DNA of 40,961 nt from Flavobacterium hercynium (GTDB lineage Bacteria; Bacteroidota; Bacteroidia; Flavobacteriales; Flavobacteriaceae): positions 1 through 40,961 of the forward strand of contig NZ_MUGW01000055.1 of NCBI RefSeq assembly GCF_002217285.1. Direction: 5' to 3'. The notes under the pieces were generated by a model. The model was given only the letters and a program-made list of their open reading frames with translations, was not told where the DNA came from and ran no database searches. The translations under genes were made by a program, and so were the position numbers. Below, in pieces: positions 1 through 6,354 of this stretch (within the stretch, counting starts at the first letter, position 1; every line of letters begins with the position of its first letter).

Positions 1-51
1 ATTTTTTAAACTATCAAGAAATTCCCAAATCTTTTTTTTTGTATCGCTATT

Positions 52-80
52 TCAGGACGGGACAATTTAAACCGTCCTGA
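52..80. other. 9-bp perfect hairpin upstream of the first gene
   Basis: TCAGGACGG at 52-60 pairs with CCGTCCTGA at 72-80 around an 11-nt loop. No T-run follows on either side, so it is not a clean intrinsic terminator. It may be a degraded terminator of a gene outside the window or part of the leader of the gene at 82. The frame of that gene is open back to position 10, so the hairpin could even be coding. Confidence 0.5.
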
Positions 81-81
81 T

Positions 82-753
82 ATGTTTATGATACAATCAG
101 AAACGGCATACAATATAAATCCTTTAGTTTTTAATTATCAGGGAGTGTGGGGCGAATTCTGTAAGCCAGTGATCGACAATAGTTCTATGGATAGTTTGCT
201 GAATAATCTTTCAGAGTATTTCTTCTTTGATAAAGATTTGTCTGTAGTACAAAAAGTGGCTATAACTAATTTTCCTTTACCCAAACAAAATAAATATTTC
301 AAGGTTTACGATAGCCCTCAGTATAGAGGAAATGTTTACGGTTTTACATCTGCTGTTAGATTGCCTTTTGTTGTTCAGAGTGTATTTTCTATTTCTAATA
401 CAAACATTATGAATCCATGGAATATTAATCACTTTGATAATGATTCAGGACAAGGGATAATGCAACAAGATGCCACAGAGATAAGACCGTTTCCAATGGC
501 CAATACATTTCAATTAAACGGAATGTACATAAAAGTTACTTCGGCATTTAACTACTCAGGCGGGAGATATCACTTGCTTAGAATTTATCAGGATGCCAGA
601 ACCAATGAGATTTATTTACTGGTAAATAGTAATAATGATTTGGGAACTTATGTGCCGTTTGATTTTGCAACACTTAAGGCTGTAGATGGTGGGTTTTCGA
701 TTACATGCACCTTGTTTAATATGACTGTGGAGGTCAGAAATAAGTTTTTTTAG
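82..753 (+). CDS. Hypothetical protein, 223 aa, unrecognised family
   Basis: I do not recognise this protein. It has no signal peptide, membrane segment or known catalytic motif. It is rich in Asn, Phe, Tyr and short hydrophobic stretches, as in a beta-rich globular fold. The ATG at 82 is followed by another at 88; the frame is open upstream to position 10 without another ATG. A strong hairpin terminator follows the stop after about 27 nt, so it ends a transcript. It lies on the far side of a small minus-strand gene from the lamin-tail-like cassettes and the integrase remnant, and probably belongs to the same accessory element. That membership is inferred from position and AT-rich composition only. 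Confidence 0.6.
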   Translation: MFMIQSETAYNINPLVFNYQGVWGEFCKPVIDNSSMDSLLNNLSEYFFFDKDLSVVQKVAITNFPLPKQNKYFKVYDSPQYRGNVYGFTSAVRLPFVVQSVFSISNTNIMNPWNINHFDNDSGQGIMQQDATEIRPFPMANTFQLNGMYIKVTSAFNYSGGRYHLLRIYQDARTNEIYLLVNSNNDLGTYVPFDFATLKAVDGGFSITCTLFNMTVEVRNKFF

Positions 754-780
754 TTTTTAGTTTATTTATTTAGTTGAAAA

Positions 781-811
781 TACCGTTGCAATTTTGCAAC
801 GGTATTTTTTT
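781..811. terminator. Intrinsic terminator between convergent genes
   Basis: TACCGTTGCAA (781-791) pairs with TTGCAACGGTA (794-804) and is followed by a T-run. An A-rich stretch precedes it on the other strand, so it can serve both the gene ending at 753 and the minus-strand gene ending at 817. Confidence 0.85.
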
Positions 812-816
812 GGTTA

Positions 817-1182
817 TTAATAAGGTGTGATGTCTTTTTTTATTTTATCACACGAAAGATCGTGCTTTTCTACTACGAGTCGTAGGTTAAGAATTGATTT
901 TGGATTATGACTTGCAATTTCTTTTCCAAATTTATCGACAGCCATCATTGAGATTGAATAATGAAAATATTGTTTAAGATTTATTTGTAAATAATTAAAT
1001 AATTTATGTTGCTCGGTATTGTATTCAATTAAAAATGTAGATTCACAATAAGAGGATATATTTTTGAATCCTGTATTTGCTAAAACACATAGGATGTATC
1101 TTCTAGCTTCTTTATAATTATCTTTTCCAAAATGTTTTTCAACATTAATTGCATCATAAGATAAATGGTAAATTCTACTCAT
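817..1182 (-). CDS. Small hypothetical protein, possible Cas2/VapD-like ferredoxin fold
   Basis: The 121-aa product has no confident family match. The order of elements reads as strand (RIYHLSYDAI), helix (residues about 22-38), strand (ESTFLIEY), helix (about 56-72), strand (HYSISMMAV), a beta-alpha-beta-beta-alpha-beta pattern. The YDA at the end of the first strand sits where Cas2 and VapD proteins carry their conserved Asp. If the fold call is right, it could be a small nuclease or toxin-like protein. No cas1, repeats or antitoxin lie nearby, so a CRISPR role is not supported. It is convergent with the 82-753 gene and shares its terminator. ATG at 1182 is the only good start. The fold assignment is weak inference; the gene itself is likely real. 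Confidence 0.55.
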   Translation of the reverse strand: MSRIYHLSYDAINVEKHFGKDNYKEARRYILCVLANTGFKNISSYCESTFLIEYNTEQHKLFNYLQINLKQYFHYSISMMAVDKFGKEIASHNPKSILNLRLVVEKHDLSCDKIKKDITPY

Positions 1183-1250
1183 AAAATTTGATTTCTAGTT
1201 AAATTCAAATGTATGAAAAGTTAGATAATTTTAAATTGTTTTTTTAAAAT

Positions 1251-1398
1251 AGTAGATTTTTTTTTAATTCCTGGTCAAGCTGCAGCTCCGGATCTGATTG
1301 AAAAAAATCTACTTTTTTTTAGATAAATTATTAAAACGAGTAAAAATACGGGTTGTTTCTTTTTTTGAAAAAAGGATATTTGCTTTAAAGGTAATTTT
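1251..1398 (+). repeat. Duplicated leader repeat, copy 1 (hairpin plus promoter-like sequence)
   Basis: This stretch recurs at 2554-2695 with only a few substitutions. Its first part is a hairpin: AGTAGATTTTTTT (1251-1263) pairs with AAAAAAATCTACT (1301-1313), enclosing 37 nt that include the palindrome AGCTGCAGCT and are more GC-rich than the surroundings. A T-run follows the right arm, as in an intrinsic terminator. The second part holds a TTG-N19-GATATTTG promoter-like pair. The repeat ends shortly before the start of the first lamin-tail-like gene. Confidence 0.9.
1353..1382 (+). promoter_or_regulatory. Promoter-like sequence inside leader repeat copy 1
   Basis: TTG at 1353-1355, a 19-nt spacer and GATATTTG at 1375-1382 match the Bacteroidota pattern TTG-N19-TAnnTTTG except for one base of the second box. 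It lies 29 nt before the ATG at 1412. Confidence 0.5.
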
Positions 1399-1411
1399 AA
1401 AATGTAATAAT

Positions 1412-1786
1412 ATGAGTCTTAAATTAGATAGTGTAAAAAACGGAAAAACTCCTGACAAGGAAGTTGTATGGATAGAAGTAACTTCAAATACAAATTTAAA
1501 AGGATATGCTTTAGTTGATAAAACTTTTGATTCTGAAGAAAAAGTTTCAAATGAATTTCGTCATGTTTTTTTCTTTCCTGATGTTATTGTTGAAAAAGGG
1601 GATTGGGTTGCAGTAACTACAGGTGTAGGTAAAAATAAGACATCGAGTGTTGGTGGCTTAAAATTTCATTGGATTTATTGGCAGTCAGATAAATGTGTTT
1701 GGAATGATGCTGGAGGAGATAATGCTTGGTTGATTAAATATACGATTGAAAATAAAATTCAAGTTCCCCCTGTAATAAACAATTAA
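1412..1786 (+). CDS. Lamin-tail-domain-like small protein, copy 1
   Basis: The 124-aa product resembles a stand-alone lamin tail domain: NLKGYALVD, then an FFFP turn, GDWVAV with TTG, and a Trp-rich end with WNDAGGDNAWL. This is an immunoglobulin-like beta fold usually found in extracellular or nucleic-acid-associated bacterial proteins; here it forms almost the whole protein and has no signal peptide. Its paralogue at 2724-3104 aligns end to end with roughly half of residues identical. ATG at 1412 is chosen because both paralogues then begin MSL; the same frame opens earlier at a TTG at 1298, which falls inside the leader repeat. Molecular role unknown. Confidence 0.75.
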   Translation: MSLKLDSVKNGKTPDKEVVWIEVTSNTNLKGYALVDKTFDSEEKVSNEFRHVFFFPDVIVEKGDWVAVTTGVGKNKTSSVGGLKFHWIYWQSDKCVWNDAGGDNAWLIKYTIENKIQVPPVINN

Positions 1787-1792
1787 GAAAAT

Positions 1793-2527
1793 TTGCCTAA
1801 TCTAGTTTCACCAAGAGAAGTAGATACTGCTACATTATTGGATAATTATTTCTATGATTATTTAGTCTTTAATGAAGTTTTAGATACAAAAAAAATTGAT
1901 CTGCATGATAATACTTTAATTATACATATAGCGGTAGATGTAAATTTTACCTATATTAAACTTACTAATTTAGACGCTGAATTGTTATCTGTTGTTAGGT
2001 TGGAAATAGTTAAAATCTTTAATGTAGATTACTATAAAGTTAATAAATCTCATTCAGTAATTCAACAAAAAGGATATGGCACTAAATTATATGAGTACTG
2101 TTTGTGTTATTTAGATTTACCACTAATCTCCGATAAGATTCAAACCAAAGCAGGCTCGTCTAACTTATGGTTCAATTTGATAAAAAGTAAAAAATTTAAA
2201 ATATACAAACTTGATTTAAAGACACAAAAAATTAGGAAATTAAATCCTAAATCAAGTAAATATTCTATTTGGGGAGTTGATGAGAGTGTCTTTGAGAACT
2301 TTAAAAATGTATCTAAATTAGATTTTCAAGAACAAGAATATGAAGATATAGAAGACTATAATAATGATAATAATGATTTGTTTGAATTTGATTATCCTGA
2401 CTATACTAAAGAAAAATTCGTACACCCACAATTAGAAGTATTCATGAAAAATGGTTTAAGAAGTAAAAAAATACAAAAAGAGAGGATTAAAGATAATATA
2501 GATATATTACTAGTAGGTGATAAATAA
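1793..2527 (+). CDS. GNAT-like acetyltransferase-type protein without an ATG start
   Basis: The 244-aa product carries a GNAT-like acetyl-CoA loop (QQKGYGTKL, about residues 92-100) followed by PLISDKIQTKAGSSNLW, a layout seen in phage-type N-acetyltransferases. The last 80 residues are an acidic Asp/Asn/Tyr-rich linker and a basic tail (KNGLRSKKIQKERIK). The frame has no ATG near its beginning; TTG at 1793 is the only likely start. It begins two codons after the TAA of the lamin-tail-like gene and in the same frame, so the two are co-transcribed and nearly fused. Because the paralogue at 2724 stops at the equivalent residue, I read the TAA as genuine rather than a nonsense mutation. The substrate cannot be predicted. 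Confidence 0.6.
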   Translation: MPNLVSPREVDTATLLDNYFYDYLVFNEVLDTKKIDLHDNTLIIHIAVDVNFTYIKLTNLDAELLSVVRLEIVKIFNVDYYKVNKSHSVIQQKGYGTKLYEYCLCYLDLPLISDKIQTKAGSSNLWFNLIKSKKFKIYKLDLKTQKIRKLNPKSSKYSIWGVDESVFENFKNVSKLDFQEQEYEDIEDYNNDNNDLFEFDYPDYTKEKFVHPQLEVFMKNGLRSKKIQKERIKDNIDILLVGDK

Positions 2528-2553
2528 TATTGTAAATATTAAAAAATTTTAAA

Positions 2554-2695
2554 AGTAGATTTTTTTTAATTCCTGGTCAAGCTGCAGCTCCGGATCTGAT
2601 TGAAAAAAATCTACTTTTTTTTAGATCAATTACTAAATCGAGTAAAAATACGGGTTATTTCTTTTGTTGAAAAAATGATATTTGTTTATAATACA
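2554..2695 (+). repeat. Duplicated leader repeat, copy 2
   Basis: This matches 1251-1398. Arms AGTAGATTTTTTT (2554-2566) and AAAAAAATCTACT (2603-2615) are identical to copy 1, and the enclosed segment is the same except for T-run length. The following 80 bp differ at about a dozen positions or fewer. The repeat separates the acetyltransferase-like gene from the second lamin-tail-like gene and could end one transcript and start the next. Confidence 0.9.
2655..2684 (+). promoter_or_regulatory. Promoter-like sequence inside leader repeat copy 2
   Basis: TTA at 2655-2657 (TTG in copy 1), a 19-nt spacer and GATATTTG at 2677-2684. The second box is preserved exactly, and the ATG follows 39 nt later. 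Confidence 0.45.
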
Positions 2696-2723
2696 TTCAA
2701 CTGTAATTTTTAAATATATTTAT

Positions 2724-3104
2724 ATGAGTCTTAATTTAATTAGAGTAAAAAATGGTAGTACTCCAAATGAAGAGTATGTTTCGCTCAGAGCAAAAAGTGA
2801 TCTTAATCTAAAGGGATATGCTATTGTTGATCGAACTTTTGATGATAATGAACAAGTATCAAATGAGTTTCGTCACATTTATGTTTTCCCATCTTGGGAT
2901 GTTAAAGAAGGTGATTATGTAAGGCTGTATACTGGTAAAAGTAAAGGAAACAAAACGCTCGAGACAGAAACTGGAACAATATTTCATGTTTTCTTTTGGC
3001 AATCAGATGAATGTGTATGGAATGATAACGGTAATGATCGTGCTTCTTTAATTAGTTATAAGTTTTTAAAAATGGTTAATGTGCCTGCTATTGAGAAAAA
3101 ATAA
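2724..3104 (+). CDS. Lamin-tail-domain-like small protein, copy 2
   Basis: This 126-aa paralogue of the 1412-1786 product shares KNG.TP near the start, NLKGYA.VD.TFD, VSNEFRH, the FP turn, a GD.V strand, FWQSD.CVWND and a short VPAIEKK tail. It has no signal peptide or membrane segment. The start is set at ATG 2724 because MSLNL aligns with MSLKL of the paralogue; the 14 codons upstream have no counterpart there. Unlike copy 1, no acetyltransferase-like gene follows; the terminator at 3124-3154 and the integrase remnant come next. Coding identity between the two copies is clearly lower than identity of their leaders. Function unknown. Confidence 0.75.
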   Translation: MSLNLIRVKNGSTPNEEYVSLRAKSDLNLKGYAIVDRTFDDNEQVSNEFRHIYVFPSWDVKEGDYVRLYTGKSKGNKTLETETGTIFHVFFWQSDECVWNDNGNDRASLISYKFLKMVNVPAIEKK

Positions 3105-3123
3105 TTGTAGTAAAAAAAATCTG

Positions 3124-3154
3124 TCCAAAAGCATTGATTTTGGATGGTTTTTTT
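3124..3154. terminator. Terminator after lamin-tail-like gene copy 2
   Basis: TCCAAAA (3124-3130) pairs with TTTTGGA (3138-3144), followed by TGG and seven T. The tail reaches the stop codon of the convergent integrase remnant. Confidence 0.7.
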
Positions 3155-3526
3155 ATATGTTGTATTTAAGATATTTAGAATAATCATCAGGTAAAACAGC
3201 ATCAATATCACGTAAGTATTTTTCTAATGCACTCATAGTGGAGTGTCCTGTAATAAGCATTAGTTTGCTTTTAGCTTCGTTTGGTGTACTGTTTATTACA
3301 AGTTCCTTGTATAGCTTTGTTATAAAAGTATGTCTAAAACTATAAAGTCCGTAATCTTTACTTAGTTTTAAGCTGTCTTTTACCTTTTTAAAACGATCTC
3401 CGAAATAACTTATTTTCTTTCTTTTAGAATTGAGAACTTATTTGCACCTGCATAAAAGTTACTTTGGCGTTCTAGTTTATCAGTTTGAGGATTTCTAAAT
3501 AAAAAATAAACATGCAACGTTTCGAT
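3153..3526 (-). pseudogene. Tyrosine integrase remnant with a large internal deletion
   Basis: The minus strand encodes two pieces of a Bacteroidota phage/ICE-type integrase in different frames. The first (about 3526-3425) reads YFLFRNPQTDKLERQSN.Y, the N-terminal arm-type domain, and ends in a stop. The second (about 3425-3153) reads YGLYSFRHTFITKL, then LMLITGHSTMSALEKYL: the C-terminal catalytic half with the Arg-His pair, the GH motif and the Tyr nucleophile. The core-binding domain and the first catalytic Arg and Lys region, roughly 200-250 residues, are missing. No ATG begins the first piece. The remnant ends about 170 bp from a tRNA-Met gene, the classic target of such enzymes, and marks the region to its left as a former integrative element. 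Confidence 0.85.
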
Positions 3527-3656
3527 ATGTCACCGTTTGCGTTGTAGATTTTTGGTGTCGAATATTATTTTTTATAATTCAAAACTTATGCGTTTTCGTA
3601 TTCTTTTGAATAAGAAATTTTGCATTTTAGATAGAAATATCGATTTTAATTCCAAT

Positions 3657-3689
3657 AAAAAACCCCTAACCATTTGATGATTAGGGGTT
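3657..3689 (-). terminator. Terminator of tRNA-Met
   Basis: On the minus strand AACCCCTAA (3689-3681) pairs with TTAGGGGTT (3669-3661), followed by a T-run. It lies 10 nt beyond the tRNA 3' end. Confidence 0.85.
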
Positions 3690-3698
3690 GACCTTTTG

Positions 3699-3772
3699 TA
3701 GCGAGGACGGGAGTTGAACCCGTGACCTCAGGGTTATGAATCCTGCGCTCTAACCAACTGAGCTACCTCGCC
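3699..3772 (-). tRNA. tRNA-Met (anticodon CAT)
   Basis: The 74-nt minus-strand sequence folds as a cloverleaf: acceptor GGCGAGG with CCTCGCT (G-U at the first pair), D-arm with AGCTCAGTTGGTTAGAGC, anticodon loop TTCATAA, T-arm GGGTTCAACTCCC, discriminator A. CCA is not encoded. It lacks the three G-C pairs of an initiator anticodon stem, so elongator tRNA-Met is preferred; a CAT-reading tRNA-Ile is the alternative. It has its own promoter and terminator and sits beside an integrase remnant. Confidence 0.93.
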
Positions 3773-3808
3773 AAGACTGCACTAGGAATCAGTTCCTCAT
3801 TGCGGGTG

Positions 3809-3838
3809 CAAATATAAAAATAATTTTAGAGTTAGCAA
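3809..3838 (-). promoter_or_regulatory. Promoter of tRNA-Met
   Basis: Reading the minus strand, TTG (3838-3836), a 19-nt spacer and TATATTTG (3816-3809) form a full match to the Bacteroidota sigma-A pattern, about 37 nt before the tRNA. Confidence 0.75.
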
Positions 3839-3876
3839 GCATAAAATGAATAAAAAAAAATATTTTTAAAAACGCA

Positions 3877-3905
3877 TTGTTTTTGGACAGATATTCTTAT
3901 ATTTC
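3877..3905 (+). promoter_or_regulatory. Possible promoter of the START-like gene
   Basis: TTG at 3877-3879 and TATATTTC at 3898-3905 are separated by 18 nt; the last base of the second box differs from consensus. Confidence 0.45.
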
Positions 3906-3926
3906 CAAAAAAATTAAACGCAGCTC

Positions 3927-4319
3927 ATGGATCCGAAAATACGTTATGAAATAGAGTTTCCTATAAATTCATCACCACAATTATTATATCAATATATATC
4001 AACTCCGTCAGGTTTATCAGAATGGTTTGCTGACAATGTGAATTCAAGAGGGGAATTTTTTACTTTCATTTGGAATGACTCACAAGAAAAAGCACGTCTG
4101 GCTTCTAAAAAATCCGGCGAAAAAGTGAAGTTTAAATGGGTAGACGAAAGCAGTAAGGATACTGAATACTTTTTTGAATTGCATATCCTTGTCGATGAAT
4201 TGACTAAAGATGTGTCATTAATGGTAGTTGATTTTGCTGAAAAAGAAGAAATTGGCGAGGCTAAACAATTGTGGGAGAATCAGATCTCAGACCTGAAACA
4301 TCTTATCGGATCAGTTTAG
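3927..4319 (+). CDS. START-like/SRPBCC domain protein
   Basis: The 130-aa product resembles Bacteroidota START-like domain proteins of the AHSA1/polyketide-cyclase superfamily. It begins with YEIEFPINSSPQLLYQYISTPSGLSEWFADNV, the usual first strand, helix and STP.GL..WFAD turn, and ends with a long C-terminal helix (EIGEAKQLWENQISDLKHLIG). Such folds enclose a hydrophobic ligand cavity; no ligand can be inferred. It is cytoplasmic. It forms a one-gene unit just before an aminotransferase gene, with a terminator 28 nt after its stop. Confidence 0.8.
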   Translation: MDPKIRYEIEFPINSSPQLLYQYISTPSGLSEWFADNVNSRGEFFTFIWNDSQEKARLASKKSGEKVKFKWVDESSKDTEYFFELHILVDELTKDVSLMVVDFAEKEEIGEAKQLWENQISDLKHLIGSV

Positions 4320-4339
4320 TAAAAGTCTATTTTATGCCT

Positions 4340-4347
4340 TATATTTG
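4340..4347 (+). promoter_or_regulatory. TAnnTTTG box before the aminotransferase gene
   Basis: TATATTTG lies immediately upstream of the terminator hairpin at 4348. No clear TTG is found 18-20 nt upstream. A transcript begun here would start within or just before the hairpin. Confidence 0.5.
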
Positions 4348-4373
4348 CCCTGAACAAAATTCAGGGTTTTTTT
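4348..4373 (+). terminator. Hairpin with T-run ending at the next start codon
   Basis: CCCTGA (4348-4353) pairs with TCAGGG (4361-4366), followed by seven T that end directly at the ATG at 4374. It ends the START-like transcript but also occupies the whole leader of the next gene. Confidence 0.75.
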
Positions 4374-5213
4374 ATGATCAATTTTAACGGAAACATAGCA
4401 GCACAAGACGATAATCTATTAACTCAAAACCGTGCATTTTTATATGGCGATGGGGTTTTTGAAACACTAAAAATAGTTAACAGCAAAGTATTATTTATTG
4501 AGGATCATTATTTTAGGTTAATGGCATCGATGCGTGTAGTACGTATGGAAATTCCAATGAATTTTACAATGGAATTCTTTGAAGAGGAGATTCTGAAAGT
4601 TGTACGTGAAAACGGAATTTCAGCTTCGGCTAGAGCCCGAATTACTGTTTTTAGAAATGACGGAGGTTTGTATTTGCCAAAAACAAATGAAGTATCGTAT
4701 TTGATTCAGGCAATTGCATTAGAGAATAAATCCTATGCGCAAAATACGGGCGAATACGAAGTCGATTTGTATAAAGACTTCTACGTTACCAAACAGTTAT
4801 TATCGTCTATTAAAACGACGAATAAAATGATAAATGTTACAGGAAGTATTTTTGCACACGAAAACGGTCTGCAAAATTGCATTTTGTTAAATGATAGTAA
4901 AAATGTAGTTGAGGCATTACAAGGAAACTTATTTATGGTTGTGGGTAAAAAACTAATTACGCCACCAGTTTCAGAAGGTTGCTTAAACGGAATAATGCGC
5001 AAGCAAATTTTAGCTTTGGCTAAGAAAATAGAAGGTATAGAAGTAACAGAAGAAATAATTTCGCCATTTGATCTTCAAAAAGCTGACGAATTATTTCTAA
5101 CAAATGTTATCACAGGGATACAGTCGATAAGCAAATATCGAAAAAAAGATTTTACAAGTACTTTAGCTAGTCTATTGGTAGAAAAGCTGAATGAATCTAT
5201 ATCTGAAAATTAA
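4374..5213 (+). CDS. Class IV aminotransferase (aminodeoxychorismate lyase/branched-chain type)
   Basis: The 279-aa protein belongs to the fold-type IV PLP family. Seen motifs are RAFLYGDGVFETLK (20-33), the PLP-binding Lys in SSIKTTNKM (K147), the Glu with following loop in EALQGNLFMV (E180), TPPVSEGCLNGIMR and the late ADELFLTN. Family members convert aminodeoxychorismate to p-aminobenzoate plus pyruvate, or transaminate branched-chain or D-amino acids. Length and the FETLK motif fit a PabC-like lyase, but substrate specificity cannot be decided by eye. Cytoplasmic. Its TAA overlaps by four bases the stop of the convergent algH/yqgE-type gene. Start ATG 4374 follows directly on a terminator T-run. 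Confidence 0.8.
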   Translation: MINFNGNIAAQDDNLLTQNRAFLYGDGVFETLKIVNSKVLFIEDHYFRLMASMRVVRMEIPMNFTMEFFEEEILKVVRENGISASARARITVFRNDGGLYLPKTNEVSYLIQAIALENKSYAQNTGEYEVDLYKDFYVTKQLLSSIKTTNKMINVTGSIFAHENGLQNCILLNDSKNVVEALQGNLFMVVGKKLITPPVSEGCLNGIMRKQILALAKKIEGIEVTEEIISPFDLQKADELFLTNVITGIQSISKYRKKDFTSTLASLLVEKLNESISEN

Positions 5214-5770
5214 TTCAGATATGGATTTTCAGGCGCATTGGACCAAATAACATAATCACCTCCCAGCTCAATAATTTGCTCTTTCCAAAAATGAGTGGTT
5301 GACTTTCCAATAATTTTGTTTTTGTAATTGTTATCGGCAATAATCCAGGAGTTACCCTGCATTTCATTTTCAAGCTGATTCTCGTCCCAACCCGTATAAC
5401 CTAAGAAAAAGCGAATATTATTTTTAGTAATAGCACCTTCGTTTATTAAGTCTTTGGTCGATTCAAAATCACCTCCCCAATATATTCCGTTAGAAATCTC
5501 GACACTATTCGGGATTAATTCCGGGATATTATGAATGAAATATAGGTTGTCCTGTTCAACAGGTCCTCCATTATATATCTTGAAAGAGGCATCAATTTCC
5601 GGTATTAAATCATTAATAGTATATTTTAATGGTTTATTAATGATAAAACCTATTGATCCTTCTTTGTTATGGTCTGCTAATAAAATTACCGATCTATTAA
5701 ATGATAAATCTCCAATTATAGAAGGCTCGGCAATAAGCAGGTGTCCTTTTTTTAATTTTTCTGAAATCAT
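5210..5770 (-). CDS. YqgE/AlgH family protein
   Basis: The 186-aa product begins KKGHLLIAEPSIIGDLSFNRSVILLADH and contains GSIGFIINKPL, YNGGPVEQDNLYFIHN, the GGD turn, FFLGYTGWDENQLENE and GSW, all hallmarks of the YqgE/AlgH (DUF179) family. The biochemical role of the family is unsettled; early naming as an alginate regulator in Pseudomonas does not transfer here. The start is set at ATG 5770 because the homologous region begins there; an in-frame ATG at 5854 would add 28 Phe/Lys-rich residues and run into the HU terminator. It is convergent with the aminotransferase gene (four-base overlap of stops). Confidence 0.88.
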   Translation of the reverse strand: MISEKLKKGHLLIAEPSIIGDLSFNRSVILLADHNKEGSIGFIINKPLKYTINDLIPEIDASFKIYNGGPVEQDNLYFIHNIPELIPNSVEISNGIYWGGDFESTKDLINEGAITKNNIRFFLGYTGWDENQLENEMQGNSWIIADNNYKNKIIGKSTTHFWKEQIIELGGDYVIWSNAPENPYLN

Positions 5771-5840
5771 ACGGCTACAATTTTTATTAAATTTAATCAT
5801 AAAATTTTTAAAATCCCAAAAAAAATCGTCAAACCGTACA

Positions 5841-5866
5841 AAAAAACCCTCCATCGGGAGGGTTTT
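5841..5866 (-). terminator. Terminator of the HU gene
   Basis: AAAACCCTCC (minus strand, 5866-5857 side) pairs across a 4-nt loop with GGAGGGTTTT, followed by T on the minus strand. It is 35 nt beyond the HU stop. Confidence 0.88.
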
Positions 5867-5900
5867 GATTATATTATAAGAGTTTAGAGAACTTTTTTAA

Positions 5901-6173
5901 TTAGTTCACTGCACCTTCTAATTCAGCGCCAGCTTTAAATTTTACTACATTTTTTGCAGCAATCTTAATAGTTTTTCCTGTTTGTGGATTTCTACCGTCT
6001 CTTGCAGCTCTAGCAGAAACTGACCAAGATCCAAATCCTACTAATGAAATTCTTCCGCCTTTTTTCAAAGTTGTCCCTACATTCCCTAAAAATGATTCTA
6101 AAGCTAATTTTGCCGCAGCTTTTGTAATACCTGCATCAGCAGCGATAGCATCGATTAATTCTGACTTGTTCAT
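5901..6173 (-). CDS. HU family DNA-binding protein
   Basis: The 90-aa product is a full-length HU/IHF-type histone-like protein. It starts MNKSELIDAIAADAGITKAAAKLALESFL (dimerisation helices) and has the GFGSW turn and the DNA-binding arm RDGRNPQTGKTIKI, with NVVKFKAG closing the fold. HU bends and compacts DNA. It is cytoplasmic and normally abundant. The gene has a strong promoter (TTG-N19-TAAATTTG) and its own terminator, so it is a one-gene unit although fmt lies upstream on the same strand. Confidence 0.96.
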   Translation of the reverse strand: MNKSELIDAIAADAGITKAAAKLALESFLGNVGTTLKKGGRISLVGFGSWSVSARAARDGRNPQTGKTIKIAAKNVVKFKAGAELEGAVN

Positions 6174-6218
6174 AATAATTTAGTTATTAATTGTTGGTTA
6201 AAAAAAATTGTTAATACA

Positions 6219-6248
6219 CAAATTTAGTAGGAAATCCGTTCCTTGCAA
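6219..6248 (-). promoter_or_regulatory. Promoter of the HU gene
   Basis: On the minus strand TTG (6248-6246), exactly 19 nt and TAAATTTG (6226-6219) match the Bacteroidota consensus fully. The leader to the ATG is about 40 nt. Confidence 0.8.
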
Positions 6249-6322
6249 GTGTTTTCTCTAAATTTAGCAGTAATTGTTGATAACTTGCTTTTTTTGTTCA
6301 TAACACTATACGAAAAAACGTC

Positions 6323-6347
6323 AAAAACAGGTATAAACCCCTGTTTT
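6323..6347 (-). terminator. Terminator after fmt
   Basis: AAAACAGG and CCTGTTTT pair on the minus strand with T following, 8 nt beyond the fmt stop. It isolates HU from the fmt-recQ transcript. Confidence 0.7.
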
Positions 6348-6354
6348 ATTGGTG

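Noticed and set aside
52..80. Left attachment site of the integrative element
   Set aside because: The hairpin shares no convincing stretch with the tRNA-Met 3' end; the left border is not visible.
1251..1313. Leader hairpin as an integron attC site
   Set aside because: No RYYYAAC/GTTRRRY core sites, no integron integrase, and genes follow in promoter-like fashion.
1264..1320. The interior of the leader repeat reads as a peptide (IPGQAAAPDLIE) in one frame
   Set aside because: Copies diverge to different stops just after, there is no start codon, and the inverted arms explain the sequence better as a structure.
4781..5002. Minus-strand frame inside the aminotransferase gene
   Set aside because: Antisense shadow of a well-conserved coding region.
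5771..5854. N-terminal extension of the AlgH/YqgE protein
   Set aside because: 28 residues without family similarity that overlap the HU terminator; ATG 5770 matches the family start.
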